A program made the position numbers and the translations under genes. From JABGQS01 sp963666505 (GTDB taxonomy: Bacteria; Bacillota; Clostridia; Christensenellales; SZUA-584), in contig CAXXXL010000001.1 of assembly GCA_963666505.2 (NCBI GenBank), positions 1,116,001-1,180,000 of the forward strand: a stretch of 64,000 nucleotides of DNA, read 5' to 3'. Shown here piece after piece: positions 35,012 through 43,149 of the stretch. Positions within the stretch are counted from its first letter, which is position 1; each line of letters opens with the position of its first letter. The notes beneath the pieces were generated by a model. The model worked only from the letters and a program-made list of their open reading frames with translations, was not told where the DNA came from and ran no database searches.

Positions 35012-35078
35012 CAATGTAAAGGGGGTCTTAATATATTTTGTGAGGCTTTTAACGACTTGTGCTTATAGCAAGAAGCCG

Positions 35079-37424
35079 CTATTCTTCGATTTTGGGAAAG
35101 AAGTCGCCAAGAGTCTGCGTGGACTCTTCAACTGGAGGAAGCTCATAACTGAAACGATCTTCCTTCACATACTTCTCTTTCTTTTCTTCCCGCTTTTCTT
35201 CGGGCTCTAGCAATGCTTTCCTTGAAAGGCTTATCTTACGCTTATCAGCATTGACTTCTAGTATTTTGACTTCTATCTCGTCACCAACGCGAAGTTCGTC
35301 TTCAACTCGCTCTAGTCTGTGGTTGGTTATCTGAGATATATGTATAAGCCCGTCTACTGTAGGCTCGAGCTGTACGAAAGCACCGAACGGTACTATTCTT
35401 ACTATCTTGCCTTTTATGACGTCGCCATCATGATATTTTTCAGGAACAAGGTCCCACGGTTTGGGAAGCAGCTGCTTGTATCCAAGCGCTATCTTCTTCT
35501 TCGGTTTGTCGACGTTTAAGATCAGAAGATCTAGCTCCTGACCTTCGCTGACAACATCTGAAGGGTGTTTGACCCTGGACCATGCCAAATCTGAAATATG
35601 AAGCAATCCGTCTACTCCGCCTACATCCACGAAAGCGCCAAAGTCAGTCAGGCGCTTAACAGTGCCTTTTATGGTCTCGCCCTTTTTGAAGTTGTCCCAA
35701 AGCTGCGCTTCTTTCTCTCGCTTCTGCTTTATAAGCACGTTCTTATGAGACGCTACAAGGCGCTCTTGACGCTTGTCTGCATCTATGAGCACTACTTCGA
35801 CTTCCTGGCCTTCAAACTGTTTTAAGTCTTCAATATATTTTAAAGACATATGAGAAGCAGGGATGAATGCACTGTAACCTTCGACTTTAGTGGTTACGCC
35901 GCCCTTTACAGCCTTCTGAATAACGCAGGTATAAACTTTATCTGACCCAACGTTTTCCTTCATCTTCTGCCATTTTTGTCTTCGTTCAATTCGTTTTCTT
36001 GACAACAGTACGTTGCCTTCACCGTCATTTAAGCTTATGACTTCCGCTTCGATCTCATCGCCTTCGTTGAAATTATCGATAATTTCTTCATCGCCGGCCG
36101 ACAATTCGCTCTTAAGCATAACTCCGTCAGATTTGTATCCGATATTAACACAGATGTCCGTATCGGTTATCTGTACGATTTTGCCCTTAACAAGCTGACC
36201 CTTTTTTAAACGGATTACGTTTTCAAGACCTTCCAGGAACACGTCCTGTTCTGTTACAACTTTTTTTGCTGCAACATCCTCTGTCTCTTCATCTTCCTGT
36301 GAAACAGGCTCTTCTGTCTCTTTCGGTTCTTCCTGAGCAGGCTCCTCAGTTTCTACTGCAACTGTTTCTTCCTGAACTTCTTCAACCGGTTCTTCCTGAA
36401 CTTCTTCCTCTGCTGCAGGCTCTTCCTGAACTTCGGAAGCAACTGTTTCTACTTCAACCGGCTCTTCCTGAACTTCTTCCTCTGCTGCAGGTTCTTCCTG
36501 AACCTCGGCGGTCACTTCTTCCTGCGACTCGGTATCCGCCGTGTCGATGGCTGCATCCGTCGAAGCTATCTCTTCCTCGCCTTCGATGGGCAGCACTTTC
36601 TCGTTTTCAATCATGTAGTCATAAACCTCCCTAATCATCGTATCCGGCGTAGATGCACCGGCGACAATGCCTATTATACCACCATTATGTATTATTTCAA
36701 GTAATACTTCATTCTTTTCTTGAATATAATAAACACATTTGCAAAATTTTAGACATAATTCGTAAAGTTTACGTGTGTTTGAGCTTAATTTGTCACCGAC
36801 GACGATTATTGTATCGCATTTGAGTGCCAGCTGCTTTGCTTCGTTCTGCCTCTCACGTGTGGCGCTGCATATGCTGCAAAATATGTGAAGATTCTCTATT
36901 TTTGCGGAAAGTTCGCTCGCTGCAGCTTCCCATTTATCTTCGGTAATAGTTGTTTGAGCAACAACGACCGCTTCACTGATTTGCGGAAGTGCGTCTATAT
37001 CTTCTTTTGAATAAACGACATAAGAATTTTCGCCTGACCATCCGAGTGTTCCAGCTACTTCGGGATGGCCGGACTCACCGACAATAATTACCGGCATTCC
37101 TTCATTGGCTGCAGTTTTAACTCTATCATGGATAGCTCTTACGAAGGGGCAGGTTGCGTCGATATAACTAATGCCTTTATCGCAAAGTTGTTTATATACG
37201 TTTTCAGATATGCCGTGCGAGCGTATTACAACCGTTTCACCTGCATAGGCCTCATCTATGCTGTCTATGCATCTGACGCCGCGCTCTGAGAGGGAGCTTA
37301 CAACGCTTTTATTGTGAATAATAGGACCTAATGTTACTAGTTTTTTGTCTATGTTATTTTCTACCGAATCTATGGCACGCTTTACACCGTAGCAGAACCC
37401 GGCATGCTCTGCAAGAATAATCAC
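35079..37424 (-). CDS. ispH: Fusion of 4-hydroxy-3-methylbut-2-enyl diphosphate reductase and ribosomal protein S1
   Basis: 781 residues in two parts. Residues 1 to about 280 are IspH, the last enzyme of the MEP isoprenoid pathway; its three cluster cysteines are in GFCYGVKRA, DATCPFVR and CSICSAT. Residues about 285-395 form an acidic Glu/Val/Pro linker with repeated EEPAAEEEVQEEPVE units. From about 400 follow four S1 RNA-binding domains (for example KGETIKGTVKRLTDFGAFVDVGG and VIKGKIVRIVPFGAFVQLEP). Such fusions are known in Clostridia. The gene begins one base into the plsC stop region, so it is coupled to plsC. The purpose of linking an iron-sulphur enzyme to an mRNA-binding ribosomal protein is not known. 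Confidence 0.95.
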   Translation of the reverse strand: MIILAEHAGFCYGVKRAIDSVENNIDKKLVTLGPIIHNKSVVSSLSERGVRCIDSIDEAYAGETVVIRSHGISENVYKQLCDKGISYIDATCPFVRAIHDRVKTAANEGMPVIIVGESGHPEVAGTLGWSGENSYVVYSKEDIDALPQISEAVVVAQTTITEDKWEAAASELSAKIENLHIFCSICSATRERQNEAKQLALKCDTIIVVGDKLSSNTRKLYELCLKFCKCVYYIQEKNEVLLEIIHNGGIIGIVAGASTPDTMIREVYDYMIENEKVLPIEGEEEIASTDAAIDTADTESQEEVTAEVQEEPAAEEEVQEEPVEVETVASEVQEEPAAEEEVQEEPVEEVQEETVAVETEEPAQEEPKETEEPVSQEDEETEDVAAKKVVTEQDVFLEGLENVIRLKKGQLVKGKIVQITDTDICVNIGYKSDGVMLKSELSAGDEEIIDNFNEGDEIEAEVISLNDGEGNVLLSRKRIERRQKWQKMKENVGSDKVYTCVIQKAVKGGVTTKVEGYSAFIPASHMSLKYIEDLKQFEGQEVEVVLIDADKRQERLVASHKNVLIKQKREKEAQLWDNFKKGETIKGTVKRLTDFGAFVDVGGVDGLLHISDLAWSRVKHPSDVVSEGQELDLLILNVDKPKKKIALGYKQLLPKPWDLVPEKYHDGDVIKGKIVRIVPFGAFVQLEPTVDGLIHISQITNHRLERVEDELRVGDEIEVKILEVNADKRKISLSRKALLEPEEKREEKKEKYVKEDRFSYELPPVEESTQTLGDFFPKIEE
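36380..36504. repeat. 72-base direct repeat in the linker of ispH-rpsA
   Basis: A unit of about 53 bases beginning CTTCAACCGG recurs at 36452 after 36380 with one or two differences; shorter TTCTTCCTGAAC copies flank it. It encodes the acidic VQEEPAAEEEVQEEP units and is a likely site of repeat-number change between strains. Confidence 0.75.
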
Positions 37425-38014
37425 TATATAAATTTCGTTTCCTTCATATCTTTTAGTTTGTGTTCAAGGAACTGAGTTGCATGCGCAACAGTGCTTGTGT
37501 TTGTGCTCTCGCCGACATATTCGGAAAGCAGCAAGGGTTCACCGATAATAATTGTCATGCGTCTGAAAAACTTGTATTCCCCCTTTATGTAAATCGGGAT
37601 TACCGGAGCTTTGTTTTTTAAAGCGATCATTGAGCTTCCGGGCTCAAAAGTTCTGAGTCTTCCTCCCTTGGCACGTGTACCTTCGGGAAAAATGCCAAGC
37701 AGCTTATTGTTTCGCAGTACATTGAAAGCATGCCGAATAGCAGGAAGGTCTCCCTCTCCCCTTCGTACAGGAAAGGTTTTAATAAGGGAGAAGAATATTT
37801 TCAGGAACTTGTTTTTGAAAAGCTCTATCTTTCCCATCCAGTATATTTGCCGACGGAACATAACGGCTATAAAAAGCGGATCCCACATGCTCAAGTGGTT
37901 GCTTATTATTACAGCCTTGCCTTTTATCCTCGTATGCTTTCTGCCAATTACCTTCGGAAGGAACAGAAGGTAGATTATAGGCGCGCCTATAATTTTGAGT
38001 ATCTGATATATCAT
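37424..38014 (-). CDS. plsC: 1-acyl-sn-glycerol-3-phosphate acyltransferase
   Basis: 196 residues. The acyltransferase motif HLSMWD (H-x4-D, in VIISNHLSMWDPLF) and FPEGTRAKGG (motif III) are both present, as is VIPIYIKGE (motif IV). Makes phosphatidic acid at the membrane. The ATG overlaps the cmk stop by four bases. Confidence 0.93.
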   Translation of the reverse strand: MIYQILKIIGAPIIYLLFLPKVIGRKHTRIKGKAVIISNHLSMWDPLFIAVMFRRQIYWMGKIELFKNKFLKIFFSLIKTFPVRRGEGDLPAIRHAFNVLRNNKLLGIFPEGTRAKGGRLRTFEPGSSMIALKNKAPVIPIYIKGEYKFFRRMTIIIGEPLLLSEYVGESTNTSTVAHATQFLEHKLKDMKETKFI

Positions 38015-38673
38015 TTATTCTCCTGCTCAATATAACTTAATAGCTTTTCTATAGCTTGCTCTATACTTAAATCAGTTGTATCTATAAGCACTGCGTCTTC
38101 TGCCTGCTTTAGAGGCGCAAGCTTTCTGTTTGAGTCGTTATAGTCACGCTGTTTCATTTCTTCTAATACTTCATCAAATGGCTGAGCGAGCCCTTTTTCA
38201 CTGTTTTCTTTATAGCGACGATTAGCACGTTCCTCTACATCTGCCGTTACGTAAAATTTGTAATCTGCGTCTGGGAGAACAAACGTCCCGATATCACGTC
38301 CGTCAAGCACTATATCGTATTCGTTTGCAGTTTTGCGCTGCATATCCACGAGTTTGTAGCGAACACACGGGTAAGCTGAAATGTCTGATGCGGCTGTGGA
38401 GATTTGCGGTGTTCTGATATATGGCATTACGTTTTCGCCGTTGTACAGATTTTGCTGTTCTCCGTCCACAAAAACAGTGCAAAAGTCTATGTTCTTCATC
38501 AGAGTTTCTACCTGTTTTTCATTTGTTATGTCTGTACCCGTCTGTATCGCTGCATATGCTGCGCCTCTGTACATTGAGCCTGTATCCAGATAATAGATAC
38601 CAAGGCGCTTTGCCACAGCTTTTGCCATTGTGCTTTTGCCTGAACCTGCAGGCCCGTCTATAGCTATCTTCAT
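38011..38673 (-). CDS. cmk: Cytidylate kinase
   Basis: 220 residues. P-loop IAIDGPAGSGKSTMAKAVA, then YLDTGSMYRGAAYAA and the DGRDIGTFVLPDADYKFYVTA block of bacterial CMP kinases. Overlaps the HutP-family gene by four bases and plsC by four, so the operon is tightly coupled. Confidence 0.96.
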   Translation of the reverse strand: MKIAIDGPAGSGKSTMAKAVAKRLGIYYLDTGSMYRGAAYAAIQTGTDITNEKQVETLMKNIDFCTVFVDGEQQNLYNGENVMPYIRTPQISTAASDISAYPCVRYKLVDMQRKTANEYDIVLDGRDIGTFVLPDADYKFYVTADVEERANRRYKENSEKGLAQPFDEVLEEMKQRDYNDSNRKLAPLKQAEDAVLIDTTDLSIEQAIEKLLSYIEQENK

Positions 38674-39080
38674 ATGACTCTGTGCCCAAGCCCGATGGCG
38701 ACTTCGTTTAGGTGCAGAAGGCCGATGCCGAAGAAAACGGCTACTGCAATATGTTCGCTGTACCTTGCTATGCCTATTTTACCGCCGACATTGAGGCCTA
38801 TAGCTTTTGACTGTATCTGTGAAATTGCTTCGCGGATAGCTCCGGCGACTACGCCTTCTTCATGGTGCGTTTCACCTATTATTTTTTCACGTTTTGCGGC
38901 AACCACCGTGCACTCTACGATGCGCATAGTTGACGGTACGAATTCTCCTCCAAAGTCTACTGCAGCTGTCAGCATACCTTTTTCTGCGTAGCGGTCTTTT
39001 ATCTTCTTTTCTTCTTCTCTGGAAGAAGTGAGAGCAAGACGGACGGCTGCCTTTGCTGTATCTTTACTTCCTGGTAACAT
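38670..39080 (-). CDS. HutP-family protein
   Basis: 136 residues. The C-terminal half resembles HutP, the histidine- and Mg-dependent RNA-binding antiterminator of Bacillus: a GETHHEEGVVAGAIREAI helix with the histidine pair, KIGIARYSEHIAVAVFFGIG, and LNEVAIGLGHRVI at the end. It is not next to hut genes but stands directly before cmk, a recurrent arrangement in Clostridia, so control of histidine use is unlikely here. It may regulate its own operon through RNA, but no target hairpin was recognised. TACCACC on the plus strand gives GGTGG before the ATG. Confidence 0.75.
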   Translation of the reverse strand: MLPGSKDTAKAAVRLALTSSREEEKKIKDRYAEKGMLTAAVDFGGEFVPSTMRIVECTVVAAKREKIIGETHHEEGVVAGAIREAISQIQSKAIGLNVGGKIGIARYSEHIAVAVFFGIGLLHLNEVAIGLGHRVI

Positions 39081-39205
39081 TTTACCACCTCCGATGATTT
39101 CCCTTAGGATTTATTATATAGAACTTGCTTCTATTTAACAATATATAAATATGTATAAAAAATGAATTATAACCATCTGATTTGAGCAAATATTTGCATT
39201 TATGC

Positions 39206-39234
39206 TTTTCAGGTCAGTAAAAAAGGTTTATTAT
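39206..39234 (+). promoter_or_regulatory. Possible promoter of the SPFH gene
   Basis: TTTTCA (39206-39211), 17-base spacer, TATTAT (39229-39234); weak -35. Confidence 0.4.
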
Positions 39235-39273
39235 AGTAATCAGAATATATATTAAAATAGGAGAGTGAATGTT

Positions 39274-40401
39274 ATGGGCTTAATGGACTTTATTAAATCG
39301 GAACTTATAGATATTATCGAATGGACGGATGACGATGCCGGGGACATTATAGTATATAAATATCCTGACGAAGACAAAGAGATTAAGAACAAGGCGCAGC
39401 TTATCGTCCGAGAATCTCAGGTGGCTGTTTTTGTTAACGAAGGACAGATAGCCGACGTATACGGACCTGGCAAGCATGAGCTTGCAACAGCGAACATGCC
39501 TCTGCTTTCCACAATAAAGGGATGGAAATACGGGTTTGAGTCTCCGTTCAAAGTTGATGTGTATTTTGTGAACACACGGCAGTTCATTAACCAAAAATGG
39601 GGAACTAAGAATCCGGTTGCTATGCGTGACAAGGATTTCGGCATGGTACGCATACGTGCATTTGGCATCTATTCGTTTAAAGTAAGCGATGCCGCGACAT
39701 TTCTTCGTGAGGTGTTCGGTACTTGCGCAACGTATGAAACAGATGACATTACTGAACATCTGAAGAGCGCTATGGTTTCTGAGCTTTCAGACCTTCTTGC
39801 CGAGTCCGGAGTTGCAATGCTTGACATGGCAACACAGTATAATGAATTGTCGACTTTCGGGCTTAAGAAATTCGCTGCAATATTCACCGGCTTCGGACTG
39901 GAGCTTAAAACTTTCAAGATAAACAACATATCTGTTCCGAAAGAAGTTGAACAGATGATAGATACAAAGACGCAGATGGGAGTGCTTGGAGACATGGGTC
40001 AGTATACCCAGTTCCAAACTGCACAAGCTATCAAGGACGCAGCAAACAACGAGGGCGGCGGTCTTGCGGGGGCAGGAGTCGGCCTTGGTGCAGGAGTCAC
40101 GATGGGCAATGCTATGGCTGGAGCGTTCAGCCAGCAGGCGGCATCGGCTCAGGCTCCGCTTGTTAAATGCCCTAAATGCGGTGCGAACGTTGAGCAGGAC
40201 GCTAAGTTCTGCCCCGAATGCGGCAATAACATGGGACCGCAGACAGAAAAGTGTATAAAATGCGGTGCTGATATTAAAATGGGTGCTAAGTTCTGCCCCG
40301 AGTGCGGCGCAGAGCAGAAAGATCCTGTTTGCACAAAATGCGGGGCAAAGCTTGAACCTGGTGCTAAGTTCTGTCCTGAGTGCGGAACAAAAACGGAGTA
40401 G
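39274..40401 (+). CDS. SPFH-domain protein with three C-terminal zinc ribbons
   Basis: 375 residues from the ATG at 39274, ten bases after AGGAG; an upstream GTG at 39265 sits against the ribosome site and is less likely. Residues 1 to about 245 form an SPFH/band-7-like domain of the YdjI ('virion core protein') type, starting MGLMDFIKSELIDIIEW. A Gly/Ala-rich hinge leads to three repeated zinc ribbons, each CxKCGA...AKFCPECG. There is no membrane segment. Such proteins form large ring or cage assemblies; the substrate is unknown. It abuts the next zinc-ribbon gene. Confidence 0.85.
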   Translation: MGLMDFIKSELIDIIEWTDDDAGDIIVYKYPDEDKEIKNKAQLIVRESQVAVFVNEGQIADVYGPGKHELATANMPLLSTIKGWKYGFESPFKVDVYFVNTRQFINQKWGTKNPVAMRDKDFGMVRIRAFGIYSFKVSDAATFLREVFGTCATYETDDITEHLKSAMVSELSDLLAESGVAMLDMATQYNELSTFGLKKFAAIFTGFGLELKTFKINNISVPKEVEQMIDTKTQMGVLGDMGQYTQFQTAQAIKDAANNEGGGLAGAGVGLGAGVTMGNAMAGAFSQQAASAQAPLVKCPKCGANVEQDAKFCPECGNNMGPQTEKCIKCGADIKMGAKFCPECGAEQKDPVCTKCGAKLEPGAKFCPECGTKTE

Positions 40402-40410
40402 GTGAGGCAG

Positions 40411-41514
40411 ATGAGTGAGAACCAAGCAGTAAATGAGAGTTTTAAATGCCCGTCATGTGGTGCGGATATGCGGTATGACCCCGCTTCGGGCAGGCTTAAA
40501 TGCGACTATTGCGAACGGGAGGAAGCTATTGACGCAACCAACGAAGATATAGTTGAGTATGACTTCGATTCTGCCGAAAACGATGAATCTTTACGCAACT
40601 GGGGCACGCAGACAAAGACGATACAGTGCGAGAACTGCGGTGGAACCACCATTGTTCCTGCAGAACAGCGAACAGTTTCCTGTTCTTTCTGCGGCAGCCC
40701 TAAGGTACTTGCAATTGAAGAGCTGCCCGGAATAAGACCCGAGTCGCTTGTACCGTTTAAGATAGACGATGACAATGCAAAGCAGCGCTTTGTGAAGTGG
40801 ATAAGAAAAAGAAGGTTTGCACCGTCTGCGCTTAAAAAGACTGTGAGAACAGATAATTTAAGAGGCGTATATATACCATACTGGTCATATGATACCAACA
40901 CACAATCTTCATACACTGGACAAGCCGGAGACTATTATTACGAGTCTGAAACATATACTGTCACAGTAAACGGCAAGACAGAGACTAGAACAAGGCAGGT
41001 AGAGAAGATACGCTGGCGCTTTGTATCCGGTACTTATGATAAAAATTTTGATGACATCATATTTAATGACTCCGGAAATGTTGACCAAAATATTATAGAG
41101 CGTATCGAACCGTTTATGCTCAACGAGCTTTTAAGATATAATCCAAAATTCCTTGCCGGCTTTGAAGCTGAGCGCTATAAAACCGGATTAAAAGCAGTAT
41201 GGCAGCGAGCTATGCAAAGGATCGATTCCATCTTAAGAGGCGATATAACAGCTATTATCAAAAGAGGGTGTGATGTTGTAGGTACTCTGAACGTCAATAC
41301 GAACTTTAAGGATATTAAGTATAAGCATATGCTGCTTCCCGTGTGGATATCGTCATATTCTTACAGGGACAAATTGTATAACTTCTATATTAACGGGCAG
41401 ACGGGCGAGGTTCAGGGCCGAGCTCCGAAGAGTGTGCTCAAGGTGATGGCGCTGATTGCCGGCATAGCAGCAGCGGCAGTTGCAATTTACTTTATTTTTA
41501 AGTTGTTTGCGTAA
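40411..41514 (+). CDS. Zinc-ribbon membrane protein (TFIIB-type zinc finger)
   Basis: 367 residues from the ATG at 40411 (AGGTGAGG upstream; a GTG at 40402 is also in frame). Two N-terminal zinc ribbons: CPSCGADM...CDYC (about 12-35) and CENCGGT...CSFCGSP (about 73-96). A long middle region of beta character follows (YIPYWSYDTNTQSSYTGQAG and VWISSYSYRDKLYNFYING), and one membrane segment at the very end (LKVMALIAGIAAAAVAIYFIF). Paired with the SPFH gene, nine bases apart, so the two probably work together; function unknown. Its terminator has been split by insertion sequences. Confidence 0.83.
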   Translation: MSENQAVNESFKCPSCGADMRYDPASGRLKCDYCEREEAIDATNEDIVEYDFDSAENDESLRNWGTQTKTIQCENCGGTTIVPAEQRTVSCSFCGSPKVLAIEELPGIRPESLVPFKIDDDNAKQRFVKWIRKRRFAPSALKKTVRTDNLRGVYIPYWSYDTNTQSSYTGQAGDYYYESETYTVTVNGKTETRTRQVEKIRWRFVSGTYDKNFDDIIFNDSGNVDQNIIERIEPFMLNELLRYNPKFLAGFEAERYKTGLKAVWQRAMQRIDSILRGDITAIIKRGCDVVGTLNVNTNFKDIKYKHMLLPVWISSYSYRDKLYNFYINGQTGEVQGRAPKSVLKVMALIAGIAAAAVAIYFIFKLFA

Positions 41515-41531
41515 TACAAGATTTTAAAAAA

Positions 41532-41540
41532 GGCTGTCAG
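41532..41540 (+). terminator. Left arm of the split terminator
   Basis: AAAAAA-GGCTGTCAG, the 5' arm of a hairpin whose other arm lies at 44597-44605. Joined without the insertion the sequence is GGCTGTCAG-TTTTTCG-CTGTCAGCC followed by TTTTTTT, a terminator with one T-T mismatch, 17 bases after the zinc-ribbon gene. Confidence 0.75.
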
Positions 41541-41547
41541 TTTTTCG
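41538..41547. repeat. Direct repeat flanking the IS256-family element (left copy)
   Basis: CAGTTTTTCG, repeated at 44587-44596. All or the last eight to nine bases are the target-site duplication, in line with the 8-9 bp known for IS256. Confidence 0.8.
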
Positions 41548-41562
41548 ATAACGTATAATAAA

Positions 41563-43061
41563 CGACCTGTTGACAAAATACCCAGGCAACCCTTTATATG
41601 GTATAATAAGCATGACGGAGGGTACTGCATATGATGGGAAAACAAAGCGGACAGCAAGAGATGGTCTTTATTGATATGGAATCCATGATACCAGAAAATC
41701 ATTTACTTAGAAAGATTAACAAGCTGGTTGATTTTAGTTTTATATATGAAATCGCATCTGGTTATTATGCAAAAAGGGGGCGCCCATCAATTGATCCTGT
41801 TTTATTGATAAAGATGCTATTGATTGGGTACTTATACGGGATAAAGTCAGAAAGGCGTCTAGAGCAAGAAGTCAATTTAAATATCGCATATCGTTGGTTT
41901 TGTGGACTCAATTTGTCAGATCGGGTTCCGGATCATAGCACCTTCAGCCAGAACAGGCGAAGACGGTTTCGTGATAACGGTTTTTTCAAAGCTATCTTTA
42001 TTGAAATCGTAAAACTGTGTGTGGATAATGGACTGGTGGACGGGCAATGCGTTGTATGTGATGGCTCTTTTTTACCATCCGAAGTAGCGGCGCAGAGCGG
42101 CATGATTATTGAACAGACAGTTCAGAAAAGTATGCAAAGTTATTTGGACGAACTGGACAAAGAGCTGGCTATGCAGCCGGGTTATAAAGCAGTACAACCT
42201 AGCTCAACAGTCATTTCGAAGCATACGAGTAAAACAGATCCTGAATGTGGGTACATACGTAAGAGGAAAAAGGCTGGACTAGGGTATCTAGCGGAAACAA
42301 CTGTTGATTGTAAGCATGGGATTATAACAGGAATGGATGTTTATCCCGCAAACACAAAAGAGAGCAGTATTGTTCTTAAGCACTTAAAAGATCAAATGGT
42401 AAACAGCGAATTTGAGATAAAGCGGCTGGCACTTGATGGCGGTTATGATATGGGTGCAGTACATCGTGGATTAGAGCTTCTAGGCATCGAAGGATATATA
42501 CCAGCTATACCTTATTCAAATGGACCAGAGAAACATGGATTTACATATCAGCCGGGGGACGATTGCTTTATCTGTCCACAGGGACACGCTCTTCATTATG
42601 ATAAGCTTTATTGCGTACGGTCAACTGGAAACTATCTAAGGTGTTATATCTCTTCCAATGATGCATGCGACACCTGCCCTCAACGAGATTCTTGCTTAGG
42701 TAAAGAAAAGAGGCGTCGAATTATGGCCAGTAGTTTCTATCCTGCATTTTCTAGGGGACATAAACGTACAGAATCCCAAACTTATGATTGGATAATGCGG
42801 ATGCGAGCCATCTGGGCAGAGGGTACGTTTTCAGTATTGAAGAGAGAACATAATCTCCATAACATAAGAAAAAGAGGCCTTCTGAGAGCAAAAGAAGAAA
42901 GTCTTCTAGCTGCAGTTGCCTTAAATCTTAAAAGGATGGCAAACTCGGTGTTTAATGGCCTTTCTGAAACATTTAGATATCCTTTCTATAAACTAATTTG
43001 CAATTGTTACTCGGTATTTAATGTGTGTGCGGCATGAATTAGTGCTTTTGTCAACAGGTCG
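41563..43061 (+). mobile_element. IS1182-family insertion sequence
   Basis: 1499 bases bounded by a perfect 16-bp inverted repeat, CGACCTGTTGACAAAA at 41563-41578 and its complement at 43046-43061. It is flanked by AATAAA on both sides (41557-41562 and 43062-43067), a 6-base target duplication. One intact transposase gene; the element looks recently inserted. Confidence 0.92.
41631..43037 (+). CDS. IS1182-family transposase
   Basis: 468 residues, intact. The N-terminal DUF772-type domain has the RPSIDPVLLIKMLLIGYLYG block and DHSTFSQNRRRRF; the DDE core includes VVCDGSFLPSE (first Asp), LALDGGYDMG (second Asp) and the C-terminal RMRAIWAEGTFSVLKREH (Glu). A cysteine cluster (CDTCPQRDSC) lies before the last catalytic residue, as in the family. 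GGAGGG precedes the ATG. Its base use is more AT-rich than the flanking chromosome. Confidence 0.95.
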   Translation: MMGKQSGQQEMVFIDMESMIPENHLLRKINKLVDFSFIYEIASGYYAKRGRPSIDPVLLIKMLLIGYLYGIKSERRLEQEVNLNIAYRWFCGLNLSDRVPDHSTFSQNRRRRFRDNGFFKAIFIEIVKLCVDNGLVDGQCVVCDGSFLPSEVAAQSGMIIEQTVQKSMQSYLDELDKELAMQPGYKAVQPSSTVISKHTSKTDPECGYIRKRKKAGLGYLAETTVDCKHGIITGMDVYPANTKESSIVLKHLKDQMVNSEFEIKRLALDGGYDMGAVHRGLELLGIEGYIPAIPYSNGPEKHGFTYQPGDDCFICPQGHALHYDKLYCVRSTGNYLRCYISSNDACDTCPQRDSCLGKEKRRRIMASSFYPAFSRGHKRTESQTYDWIMRMRAIWAEGTFSVLKREHNLHNIRKRGLLRAKEESLLAAVALNLKRMANSVFNGLSETFRYPFYKLICNCYSVFNVCAA

Positions 43062-43149
43062 AATAAAGTTCGCAAAAATAAATAGAGGAAAAGCCATCGG
43101 GGACTCCGAAAAGATAAACGTCACATCAATCAATAAGGAGAATAATCCG

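Noticed and set aside
36260..36560. Regular short repeats suggesting a CRISPR-like array
   Set aside because: They lie inside the ispH-rpsA frame and encode the acidic linker; unit length and spacing are not those of a CRISPR array and no cas genes are near.
39787..40425. Long minus-strand open frame of 212 codons opposite the SPFH gene
   Set aside because: It is a mirror of the zinc-ribbon repeats; no ribosome site, no recognisable domain, and the plus-strand gene is certain.
43021..43149. Longer IS256 transposase starting at 43021
   Set aside because: The extra 43 codons come from the IS1182 end and the IS256 inverted repeat; the ATG at 43150 has a clear ribosome site and gives normal length.
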